This document shows, in pieces, positions 57,031 to 64,000 of a DNA stretch of 64,000 nucleotides (positions within the stretch are counted from its first letter, which is position 1; each line of letters starts with the position of its first letter). Where the stretch lies: contig CAVXCD010000003.1 of the NCBI GenBank assembly GCA_963760225.1, positions 1,178,001 through 1,242,000 of the forward strand, written 5' to 3'. Under the pieces are notes generated by a model that was not told the origin of the DNA, did not search any database, and worked only from the letters and a program-made list of their open reading frames with translations. The DNA comes from 13-2-20CM-66-19 sp963760225. Lineage in GTDB: Bacteria; Pseudomonadota; Gammaproteobacteria; Steroidobacterales; Steroidobacteraceae. Position numbers and translations under genes: made by a program.

Positions 57031-58734
57031 TCAGGCGGCTTTGACGGAGGCTGCGGCGAGTTGCAGTGCCGCGGCGAAGTTCTCGGCAAACCGCAGCGCG
57101 TGCCCGTCCGCCTGTAAGCCCATCTGCGCCAAAATCTCCCTCGGCTGCTGACGCAGCCCCGAGAGGATTACGCGGGTGCCATTGCGTCGGCAGCGGTCAA
57201 TCATCTGGCGCAACGCTCGCACGCCGCTGACGTCGATCAGGGGAACCAGGCGCATGCGTAGGATGAACACCTGCGGAGTGGTCGTAAACTGGCTAAGCAC
57301 GTCATCCAGCCGATTTGCGACGGCGAAAAACAAGGGTCCGGAAATCTGAAACGCTTCGACCCCCTGGGGAAGCAGCGCGCGTTGATCCGCATGCGGCGCA
57401 TGGGTGAAATCGTCCTCGTCTTCCTCGACCAGAGCGACATGCGATTCCACTGCCACGATTTCACTCATCGAGTGCATGAAGAGGAAGGCGGCGAGTACGA
57501 TGCCCACCTCGATGGCGACGGTGAGATCGAAGGCCACCGTCAGTCCAAAGGTTACGAGCAGTACCATGCGCTCCCCCAATGGCCCGCGCAGCAAGTGGCG
57601 GAAGCTCTCAATCTCAGCCATATACCAGGCCACCATCACCAGCACTGCCGCAAGTGCAGCCAGCGGCACGTAGCTCATCAGCGGCGCCAGCGTCACGGCG
57701 AACAGCAGGAGGAACAGTGCGTGCGCCATACCGGCAACAGGCGAACGGGCTCCCGAGCGGATATTGGTGGTGGTACGCGCAATTGCCCCGGTCGCCGGTA
57801 GCCCGCCGAACAGAGCGGACGCGATGTTGGCTACGCCTTGCGCGACGAGTTCGCAGTTGGAGCGGTGTCTGCCGCCGATCATGCCGTCGGCTACGACCGC
57901 CGAGAGGAGCGATTCGACACCGGCGAGAAATGCGATCGTGAAGGAGCTGGGGAACAGATCGCGCGTGCGCTCCAGCGGAATGTGCGGAACCGAGAAATGG
58001 GGCCAGGTCGCAGCAATGCCGCCAAAACGCGTGCCGATCGTGGCCACGGGCAGGTGAATCGTGGCCACCAGGAGTGCGCCGGCTACTACGGTGATCAGGA
58101 ACCCCGGCCAGTTCGGTCGGACACGACGCAAAGTAATAATCAATACAAGACTTCCAGCTGCTAGCGCGACGGTAACGCCGCTCAGGCTTGGTAAATTGGC
58201 AAAGTAGACAGACCAGCGCGCAAAAAAATCGGCGGGCACCTTGTCCATGTGCAAGCCAAGCAGGTCCTTTATCTGGCTGGAAAAAATGCTGACGGCGATT
58301 CCAGACGTAAAACCGGTGATCACGGGCTGCGGGATGTACTTGAGCAATGTGCCGATGCGCAGCACACCGGCTGCGATGAGCATGATGCCGGCAAGTAACG
58401 TGCACAGGATCAACCCGCCGTAGCCGAACCTGTCGATGACGTTGAATACCACGGGAACAAAAGCCGCGGTCGGCCCACCGATTTGTACCCGCGAGCCGCC
58501 CAGTAGGGAAATGAGAAAGCCGGCGACAATCGCGGTGTAGATACCTTTCTCCGGCGTGGCACCCGAGGCTATCGCGAGCGCCATCGCCAACGGCAGGGCG
58601 ACGATCGAGACTGTGAGGCCGGCGAGCAGGTCGTCGCGCAAGTCGCCTCTGGTGTACCCGAGCCGCAGGACGGTGATCAGTTTCGGAACGTACGCGTGCC
58701 AAGTCACTGGACGCGGTGCGATGGAGCTCGACAT
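57031..58734 (-). CDS. SulP-family anion transporter with STAS domain
   Basis: The 567-residue protein has about 10-12 hydrophobic segments. It carries the SulP motifs GLTVSIVALPLAMALAIASG, GPTAAF and PATGAIARTTTN, and a C-terminal STAS domain (FFAVANRLDD, VPLIDVSGVRAL). Family members carry sulfate, bicarbonate or other anions with protons or sodium; the substrate is not fixed by sequence. ATG at 58734 is preferred over GTG at 58764, which would overlap the integrase remnant. No carbonic anhydrase or sulfur gene is adjacent. Confidence 0.88.
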   Translation of the reverse strand: MSSSIAPRPVTWHAYVPKLITVLRLGYTRGDLRDDLLAGLTVSIVALPLAMALAIASGATPEKGIYTAIVAGFLISLLGGSRVQIGGPTAAFVPVVFNVIDRFGYGGLILCTLLAGIMLIAAGVLRIGTLLKYIPQPVITGFTSGIAVSIFSSQIKDLLGLHMDKVPADFFARWSVYFANLPSLSGVTVALAAGSLVLIITLRRVRPNWPGFLITVVAGALLVATIHLPVATIGTRFGGIAATWPHFSVPHIPLERTRDLFPSSFTIAFLAGVESLLSAVVADGMIGGRHRSNCELVAQGVANIASALFGGLPATGAIARTTTNIRSGARSPVAGMAHALFLLLFAVTLAPLMSYVPLAALAAVLVMVAWYMAEIESFRHLLRGPLGERMVLLVTFGLTVAFDLTVAIEVGIVLAAFLFMHSMSEIVAVESHVALVEEDEDDFTHAPHADQRALLPQGVEAFQISGPLFFAVANRLDDVLSQFTTTPQVFILRMRLVPLIDVSGVRALRQMIDRCRRNGTRVILSGLRQQPREILAQMGLQADGHALRFAENFAAALQLAAASVKAA

Positions 58735-58745
58735 GCGGAAGGATT

Positions 58746-58850
58746 CTACGACGCGCCGGACCACGAAGGGACGGGATTAGCGGCCCGGACGGTCTCGGCC
58801 GTATAGCGCGTAATTCCGTTGGGTTGCTTGCGAATTTTGATCCTCGGCAT
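58746..58850 (-). pseudogene. Truncated phage-type integrase N-terminus
   Basis: Reading the minus strand from an ATG at 58850, the first residues are MPRIKIRKQPNGITRYTA, which match the start of many tyrosine integrases of genomic islands. The frame then meets a stop after 34 codons. No core-binding or catalytic domain follows; instead the SulP gene begins. This is a remnant of an integrative element, with repeats just upstream (58860-58900). Confidence 0.6.
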
Positions 58851-59168
58851 GATGGCACTCGGGGAGACATGGCATTCTTGTCTCCTTATATGTCTCCCCG
58901 GCAACCCATAAAGTCCCCGTAACCCGCAGGAATGACGCAGAAACGCGCAGCATGGAGAGCTTTACAAAAATAGGCATTTCCTCCGATCAACAGCCTGCAA
59001 AGTTGGATCGGCGGGTGTCCGTCGCTCCGATGATGGATTGGAGCGACGAAGTCCATTTCGTTCACTAGATCAGTAGACTTAGAAACTCCCAAAAAGGCTT
59101 GTCTCCTTTATGTCTCCTCTAAGTCGCGTCCTTCGGCGTGCTTATCTCAATACTGATATAATCCGACA
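58851..59168. repeat. Integrase-associated inverted and direct repeats
   Basis: An 11-base perfect inverted repeat, CGGGGAGACAT (58860-58870) and ATGTCTCCCCG (58890-58900), overlaps a direct repeat of the form CTTGTCTCC-x-ATGTCTCC. Copies of the direct repeat lie at 58877-58897 and 59098-59117. The internal GTCTCC is itself doubled in each copy. The position next to an integrase remnant suggests arm-type or attachment sites. No gene is supported in this 318-base gap. Confidence 0.6.
59157..59162 (+). promoter_or_regulatory. TATAAT -10 element of toxin-antitoxin operon
   Basis: A perfect TATAAT lies 7-12 bases upstream of the GTG start of the HigB-like gene, so the transcript is nearly leaderless. 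The surrounding AATACTGATATAAT has partial symmetry and could be an antitoxin operator. No good -35 is seen. Confidence 0.55.
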
Positions 59169-59504
59169 GTGAAGCCGATCGTCTGGTCCGGCGACAGTCT
59201 GCGAAGACTTCGCGACTTTCCGGAAGACGCACGGCGCGAGAGCGGGCACCAGCTGAACCGCGTACAGCAGGGCCGCGAGCCGAAGGACTGGAAACCCATG
59301 TCAACGGTAGGTCCCGGTGTGCGAGAGATACGGATTCACCGGGCAGGCGAGTTCCGCGTGCTCTACGTGGCGAACGTGCCCGAAGCGGTATACGTCCTGA
59401 GCGCCTTCGAAAAGAAGACGCGCAAGACACCGCAAAGAGAGCTCGAACTGGCCGCGGACCGGTTTCGCTCAGTTGCTGAGGAGCGCAGGAGACAGCGACG
59501 ATGA
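59169..59504 (+). CDS. HigB/Gp49-like RelE-family toxin
   Basis: The 111-residue protein contains VWSGDSLRRLRDFPEDARRESGHQL, GVREIRIHRAGEFRVLYVA and AVYVLSAFEKKTRKTP, the typical phage-derived HigB/Gp49 toxin pattern (RelE-like mRNA interferase). The start is GTG. The downstream antitoxin overlaps it by four bases, an arrangement with toxin first, as in higBA. It stands beside an integrase remnant and is probably a leftover of the same mobile region. Confidence 0.87.
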   Translation: MKPIVWSGDSLRRLRDFPEDARRESGHQLNRVQQGREPKDWKPMSTVGPGVREIRIHRAGEFRVLYVANVPEAVYVLSAFEKKTRKTPQRELELAADRFRSVAEERRRQRR

Positions 59505-59824
59505 CCAAGCGAATGAAGATGGTACGCAGTAGCGGGAACGTGTTCCGCGATCTCGGATTCCGAGAGCCCGAAGCGCGCAACTTGGCATTGCGCTCCGAGA
59601 TCATGATCCGGATCGAGGAGTTTGTTGAGCGAAGCGGATTGACGCAGGCTCGTGCGGCCACACGTCTCGGTCTTACGCAGCCGCGCCTCAATGCGTTGTT
59701 AAAAGGAAGGATTGACCAGTTCAGCCTCGATGCTTTGGTGAATGCCGCCACCCGCGCTGGGTTGCGGGTCGATCTACTGGTTACGTCAAAACGGATCAAC
59801 GAACGGGCAGCTGCTAACGTCTGA
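59501..59824 (+). CDS. HigA-like XRE-family antitoxin
   Basis: The 107-residue protein has a helix-turn-helix FVERSGLTQARAATRLGLTQPRLNALLKG within a short HigA-type domain. It should neutralise the preceding toxin and repress the shared promoter. The ATG overlaps the toxin stop (ATGA). Confidence 0.87.
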   Translation: MTKRMKMVRSSGNVFRDLGFREPEARNLALRSEIMIRIEEFVERSGLTQARAATRLGLTQPRLNALLKGRIDQFSLDALVNAATRAGLRVDLLVTSKRINERAAANV

Positions 59825-59856
59825 TCTTAATGATGTCTAATTTCGTCGTGAGCTAA

Positions 59857-60288
59857 ATGGGTTTGGCATTTCGTCCCGATTGTCGCTTTGCGAAACCGCT
59901 CGGCGCGTGCGCGTTGGCAGTATTGGCGGGTTGTTCAAGCGGGATTCCCGAAATTCTGCAGGGAGTAACGGCGGGTGGTGGCTATTGGGGGGCTTGTCCG
60001 CGCCCGCACGAGGATCAAGATCGTCCGTCAGCAATCTCACCAGAGTTTAACGCTCGGCTTAGTAGCAGATTCCCTCCCGGGACCGCAGAAACGACTCTAA
60101 CGAACGCGTTAGCCAGCATGGGATTCAGGCCCTCCGGAAGTTGTGACGAGGACCGAACCATTCGGAGCGTTCGCTTTGATAAGCGAGGAAGCGGACTTGT
60201 GGACGTAACCGCCGTCGTGTACTGGCAGGCTGATTCGCAAGGCAAGATACTTTGGACCAAAGGGTTTGTTGCATACACGAGCCTTTAG
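59857..60288 (+). CDS. Small lipoprotein of unknown function
   Basis: The 143-residue protein has a lipobox, LAVLAGCSSG, after a hydrophobic N-terminal stretch, then a Gly-rich linker and a region with two further Cys residues (GACPRPHED, SGSCDED). No family was recognised. It lies downstream of the toxin-antitoxin pair but need not be linked. Confidence 0.6.
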   Translation: MGLAFRPDCRFAKPLGACALAVLAGCSSGIPEILQGVTAGGGYWGACPRPHEDQDRPSAISPEFNARLSSRFPPGTAETTLTNALASMGFRPSGSCDEDRTIRSVRFDKRGSGLVDVTAVVYWQADSQGKILWTKGFVAYTSL

Positions 60289-60342
60289 AAACGCGTCTTC
60301 TTGGGCGAAGGGTCAAGTGAGGGGCGGGCGACGAGTACTGAC

Positions 60343-60663
60343 GTGCTGCTATACGAAACCAACGACACGAGGTTCGCTAATCGCGCTATTGAGGCGCTGC
60401 GTCGGGCTGACATTCCGTGCTATCGGGTTGGCAGCGGATCAGGTGACGGCTCCCCCATGAACCTGATGATGGCACTGGGCGAATCGCGAATCTGCATTCA
60501 TGTCGAAAGGGACTCCGATTACCGCAGGGCCAATGACATCCTTATTGCTCTCGGGGCCGCAAGAGAGGAGCCGTTGAGACTTCCCTCTGCACGCGGGGTT
60601 CGGATCGTCATCATTCTGGTAGTCGCACTCGCGGTTTGCATCGCGCTCGTTTGGTCACGATGA
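60343..60663 (+). CDS. Small protein with C-terminal membrane segment (DUF2007-like)
   Basis: A ferredoxin-like N-terminal region (LLYETNDTRFANRAIEALRRADIPCYRVG ... ICIHVERDSDYRRANDILIAL) resembles signal-transducing DUF2007 proteins. A hydrophobic C-terminal anchor (RIVIILVVALAVCIALVW) follows. The GTG at 60343 gives 106 residues; a TTG at 60301 is an alternative, and neither has a strong ribosome site. Confidence 0.5.
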   Translation: MLLYETNDTRFANRAIEALRRADIPCYRVGSGSGDGSPMNLMMALGESRICIHVERDSDYRRANDILIALGAAREEPLRLPSARGVRIVIILVVALAVCIALVWSR

Positions 60664-60758
60664 CGTTGCAGCCCCCTTGGGTGTCATGACGTGAGCACAG
60701 CATCGCCTGACGCAACTGTATCGCGGTCACTAGGATGTACGGGCCTTGAGGCCGCGTA

Positions 60759-61850
60759 ATGCGCGTCATCGTGCTTGGAGGCGCGGGGAACTTTGGCGCG
60801 CGAATCGTAAGGGCGCTGTGCGCAGATCCGCGGATCGAGTTGCTGGTGGGAGGACGGCACGGAAGTTCGGTTCCGGGAGCCGAGCACGTGAAAGGCGTCG
60901 TGCTGGACATCACGGGAGCGGATTTCGCGGGGCGCCTGCGGACGTTTGCCCCGGATCTGGTAATTCATTGTGTCGGGCCGTTTCAGGGTCGGGACTATCG
61001 GATTCCGACAGCGGCACTCGATGCCGGAGCCCACTACCTCGACCTTGCCGACGGCCGTGAGTTCGTCGCCCAGTTTGCATTGCAGATGCATGAGAGGGCC
61101 ATCGCGGCGGGCCGCGTGGCGATCGCGGGCGCAAGCACCTTGCCCGCACTCTCATCGGCGGTTGTGCAGGAGCTGCGGCACGGGCTCCTATCCCTGGAGT
61201 CCATCGAAGTGGTCATCGCACCTGGACAGCGCGCCCCCCGCGGACGGGCAACTCTCCAGGCAGTGTTCAGCTACCTCGGAAAGGCATTTCCTGTCTGGCG
61301 CAAGGGGAAGTGGACTCATTGCTGGGGGTGGATGGACCTTCGCGAAATTAAGCTCGATATCGGCGACCGGCTTGCTGCTGCGTGCGACGTTCCCGATCTG
61401 GCGTTGTTCCCCGCGCGATTCGTCGGTGTACAGGACGTCACTTTCCATGCGGCGCTCGAGTTCCGGATGCAGCACCTGGCTCTGTGGAGCTTTGCGGCAT
61501 TACGGCGGACCGGCTTGCCCTTGCCGGTGTCACGTTGGGCGGTAGCGCTAGACCGCTTCGCCGGCTTGTTCGATTCCGCTGCAGGCAACCAGGGGGGCAT
61601 GCGAGTAAGTGTGATAGGCGGACGGAGCAATGGCGATCGTGTCCGACGCACATGGCAGCTCACGGCACCTGCACTCGATGGTCCCGAGATTCCCTGCATG
61701 CCGGCGATCCTGTTGGCCCGCAAGTTCGCCCGGGGCGAACTGCCCAAGAGTGGAGCATTCCCGTGCATGGAGTTTCTGGCGCTCTCCGAGTTCGCACCCG
61801 AATTCGCCCGTTGGGGGATAACGACTCGTACTGAAGCGGGTCCTGCATGA
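60759..61850 (+). CDS. Saccharopine-dehydrogenase-like NAD(P)-binding oxidoreductase
   Basis: The 363-residue protein has a Rossmann start VIVLGGAGNFGARIVRAL, then HCVGPFQGRDYRI and CVGPF-type saccharopine reductase motifs, and a C-terminal domain with several Cys/Trp residues (HCWGWMDL). It probably reduces or oxidises an amino acid or polyketide-like substrate; the exact reaction is unknown. The next gene, DUF2269, overlaps it by four bases, suggesting an operon. Confidence 0.82.
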   Translation: MRVIVLGGAGNFGARIVRALCADPRIELLVGGRHGSSVPGAEHVKGVVLDITGADFAGRLRTFAPDLVIHCVGPFQGRDYRIPTAALDAGAHYLDLADGREFVAQFALQMHERAIAAGRVAIAGASTLPALSSAVVQELRHGLLSLESIEVVIAPGQRAPRGRATLQAVFSYLGKAFPVWRKGKWTHCWGWMDLREIKLDIGDRLAAACDVPDLALFPARFVGVQDVTFHAALEFRMQHLALWSFAALRRTGLPLPVSRWAVALDRFAGLFDSAAGNQGGMRVSVIGGRSNGDRVRRTWQLTAPALDGPEIPCMPAILLARKFARGELPKSGAFPCMEFLALSEFAPEFARWGITTRTEAGPA

Positions 61851-62320
61851 GCGAGCTATACCTCTGGCTCAAGTGGGTTCATATCGTTTCGTCGACCGTC
61901 TTGTTTGGTATGGGTGCGGGGATCGCCTTCTTCTTCATCCGGGCGCACAAGACGGGTGAAGTGCGCGTTATCGCTGCGGTCGGGCGGGAGGTGGTCATCG
62001 CCGATGCGATCTTCACGGCCAGCGCGGTCGTTCTGCAGCCATTGACAGGCGTCGGAATGGCGTTGCTTGCCGGCTTCCCTTTCTCAGCAGGCTGGTTGCG
62101 ATGGTCGATGGTACTGTATTTACTAATCGGGGCTTGCTGGCTTCCCGTCGTGGGGCTGCAGATTCGAATGCGCAATTTGGCCGAGCGCGCGGTCAAAGAC
62201 GGAGTCGGCCTCCCCGCGAACTATTTCCGCTATTACCGGTGGTGGTTCGTCCTCGGGTGGCCAGCTTTCATCGGGGTCCTCGTCGTGTTTTACCTGATGG
62301 TTGTAAAGCCCGGGATGTGA
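61847..62320 (+). CDS. DUF2269-family integral membrane protein
   Basis: The 157-residue protein has four hydrophobic segments and opens LYLWLKWVHIVSSTVLFGMGAG, the recognisable start of DUF2269 proteins, with conserved His in KWVHI. Function unknown. It overlaps the saccharopine-dehydrogenase-like gene by ATGA and is probably co-transcribed with it. Confidence 0.85.
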   Translation: MSELYLWLKWVHIVSSTVLFGMGAGIAFFFIRAHKTGEVRVIAAVGREVVIADAIFTASAVVLQPLTGVGMALLAGFPFSAGWLRWSMVLYLLIGACWLPVVGLQIRMRNLAERAVKDGVGLPANYFRYYRWWFVLGWPAFIGVLVVFYLMVVKPGM

Positions 62321-62405
62321 CGAGACAGCCATCGTGATCGATGCGTGCGGGGGCTGCTAAGCCCGAAGTGAGGAGAGACCCGGTTCGCGGCTAGTTCCAT
62401 CGTTG

Positions 62406-63488
62406 CTATATGCGGCGCGGCATCAAACCGATTCCATACGCACTCACAAGTGCACCGATTCTCTTCCAGTCAGCGTCGTTTGGAGACGGAAGGTATTTGA
62501 CGGATCGCCTCGGCGCGACATGACTTCGAAGCCAACTCACAACGTCCGCCAGGAGGTTTCCACCGTACCCTCGATGAATATGGTCCCGACAGTCGCCGAC
62601 ACTTGCCGCACTGCACTGCGCAGGGCAACAAGCTGCTCTTTGTTTTGTGTTTGCAACGCGCTGCCAATAAAGCGTGAAGTCAGAGTTTGGATTTTCGCTA
62701 AGGTGCCAACGGCAGAGGCCGTATTTCATGTCTAAATGTTGGGTACTCGATTGTTCGAGTTGCCTCAATGCCAGAAGATCTTCTGAAGGCGAACCCGAAG
62801 GCTTTGCACGAACCTGATCAAGCAATCGCCAAGGGATACTATTTTCGATAGTGCGTCCGGCCGTCGTGAGAACGCAGTAGGCACCCACGCCTGTGACCGC
62901 TTGACACGCCTGTGCGACAGCTCCAAGCGGAGCCGTTGGATACTTTCTATCTGAGTCGACAATGCAGATGCAAAGTTGGCAGTTAACTATGGCCTCCTGG
63001 CTTAGAACACGGTGCGTGTTGTTACCGCCTCCAAGGACTTCGTGTACCCGAACGCAAAACGCGTTGAGGCCGCTTGAATCTAGGTGATCCTGTGCCGCCG
63101 CTTGTAGCAGACCCGTATCGTTCAGGTCCTCCCCTATGCACCTCGAAGCATGAAGTGGAGTGGCCGCTAGCCATCGCAGAGGCAACGCCCAATTATCTCC
63201 GTCGGGCTGAGGATGCAAACCGTCCGCTACGATCTTGGCGTGTGCCGCGAGCTTTGTGGTAAGGGATCCGTAGTCGGAATAGCGATTCCTAATGTGCTTG
63301 GCTGCTGCTCGCTGAGCCTCGGAGAACTTGGACGAAACTTCAATCGACTTCGCGGCCGAGGGTTCCATGAGAACAACATGTAGCCCATCTGCGAAGCATG
63401 AAAGCAATCGGCCGAACGCAGAAATGGCGAAGGTGGGAGCAGGGTCGTTCAGTAGGCTTGCGGCCTCTGGCGTGACAACAAGAAGCAC
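62406..63488 (-). CDS. Unknown protein with TOPRIM-like motifs, partner of AAA ATPase
   Basis: The 360-residue protein has no close match I can name. The middle reads QLCICIVDSDRKYPTAPLG followed by AGRTIENSIPWRLL, resembling the DxD and RxxEN parts of TOPRIM or OLD-family nucleases. It starts (GTG at 63488) nine bases after the ATPase stop on the same strand. ATPase plus TOPRIM pairs are typical of defence systems such as PARIS and AbiL-like loci. Assignment is tentative, since the acidic first TOPRIM motif is not clear. Confidence 0.55.
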   Translation of the reverse strand: MLLVVTPEAASLLNDPAPTFAISAFGRLLSCFADGLHVVLMEPSAAKSIEVSSKFSEAQRAAAKHIRNRYSDYGSLTTKLAAHAKIVADGLHPQPDGDNWALPLRWLAATPLHASRCIGEDLNDTGLLQAAAQDHLDSSGLNAFCVRVHEVLGGGNNTHRVLSQEAIVNCQLCICIVDSDRKYPTAPLGAVAQACQAVTGVGAYCVLTTAGRTIENSIPWRLLDQVRAKPSGSPSEDLLALRQLEQSSTQHLDMKYGLCRWHLSENPNSDFTLYWQRVANTKQRAACCPAQCSAASVGDCRDHIHRGYGGNLLADVVSWLRSHVAPRRSVKYLPSPNDADWKRIGALVSAYGIGLMPRRI

Positions 63489-63497
63489 TGCGCGATC

Positions 63498-64000
63498 TCA
63501 GTGATCAAAGAACCCGATCGGCCAATTGCGGAGTACTCCGGATTCGTCAAACTTCGCGGTTTTGAGTGTCGTGGCGGGGCTGTCGGAGTCGTCAAGTTCA
63601 AAGACAATTACCTGTACATCTTCGGGTGCCAGACGCTTTTCGTTGACTAATTCGCCCAGGCGACCGATTAGGTTTGGGCTGTGTGTTTCCGCAATGATCC
63701 GCACAAGCGGGCGGCGATTGTCGGTGCCGTCCCCTAGGTTGGTCGTAACGCACGCAGCAAACACATCAGCAAGTTGCGCCTGATAAGCTGGGTGTAGATG
63801 CAGCTCTGGCTGCTCGATGACGACGGTGGACCAAAAGTACCGGCCTCTGGTCCGCCAGGTCGCACGAAGCTGTGGGGATGCCGGACGTCCCGCAGCCGCC
63901 GAGCGGCCCACAGCTGAATCGCAACCGGTGCAATTTGAGAATAACCGAGTCCGACATCTGCGATATTGCGACTGCCGGTCTTGTCGCTCGTTGTGATGTG
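63498..64000 (-). pseudogene. AAA ATPase (DUF3696-like), 3' part, apparent frameshift, runs off window
   Basis: The minus strand from the window end encodes NIADVGLGYSQIAPVAIQLW, the signature region of DUF3696-type ABC-ATPases, in one frame. The Walker B segment STVVIEQPELHLHPAYQAQLADV and a late IIAETHSPNLIGRLG (His switch) are in another frame. The join lies somewhere between about 63840 and 63915, so the gene is frameshifted or carries a sequence error. The 5' part is outside the window. The partner TOPRIM-like gene follows directly. Confidence 0.65.

Noticed and set aside
59119..59799. Minus-strand frame covering the HigB/HigA-like genes
   Set aside because: No recognised domain; the plus-strand toxin-antitoxin pair explains the region with overlap and promoter.

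Overview
The window is GC-rich, gene-dense bacterial DNA. Secreted and Tat-type proteins, TonB-dependent receptors, a polyamine-binding lipoprotein, many hybrid histidine kinases and integron attC sites point to a free-living Gram-negative Pseudomonadota, most plausibly a gammaproteobacterium of the Xanthomonadales/Steroidobacterales type. No rRNA, tRNA or marker gene allows a firmer placement. No CRISPR array was seen.

Layout. 1-8.4 kb: the end of an ACMSD-type amidohydrolase, a LysR regulator, a dimethylarginine hydrolase, a Tat-exported aminotransferase, an MscS channel, then a 2-oxoglutarate dioxygenase overlapping an HD-domain protein (a pairing like the TmpA/TmpB phosphonate oxygenases), a PotD/PotF-like binding lipoprotein and a Rieske oxygenase. 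These look like a module for methylated or quaternary amines. 8.7-16.2 kb: a very large soluble hybrid histidine kinase with nine near-identical 92-residue HAMP units and three receivers, overlapped by a second hybrid kinase with two receivers. 16.3-24.5 kb: a DUF885 protein, a TPR protein, a 5'-3' exonuclease-like protein, a second Rieske oxygenase (glycine-betaine monooxygenase type), a P3A proton ATPase and a Gly/Tyr-rich secreted protein. 24.7-39.7 kb: a molybdopterin oxidoreductase, a large secreted protein of unknown function, an MBL hydrolase, a PLP decarboxylase, a berberine-bridge-type flavoprotein, a sortilin/BNR-repeat protein and a TonB receptor. 40-50 kb: a BlaI/M56 (BlaR1-like) pair, a Ser/Thr kinase with an 11-residue repeat array beside a secreted Pro/Ala-rich protein, a DUF2946 protein, a second TonB receptor and a secreted phosphoesterase.

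50.1-52.4 kb is an integron cassette cluster without an integrase in the window (CALIN-like): three recognisable attC sites, a leading core site, and cassette genes for a VOC protein, a BrnT/BrnA toxin-antitoxin, a TonB-C-like protein and a DoxX-like protein. Base composition is visibly less GC-rich from here on. Next come a PAS/GAF hybrid kinase divergent from a REC-EAL regulator, a SulP transporter, a decayed phage-type integrase start with inverted and direct repeats, and a HigB/HigA-like toxin-antitoxin pair. Two small hypothetical genes and a saccharopine-dehydrogenase-like/DUF2269 pair follow. The right edge holds an AAA (DUF3696-like) ATPase with an apparent frameshift plus a partner with TOPRIM-like motifs, a candidate two-gene defence system that runs out of the window.

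All function calls rest on reading the sequence and recalled family motifs; no database search was possible.
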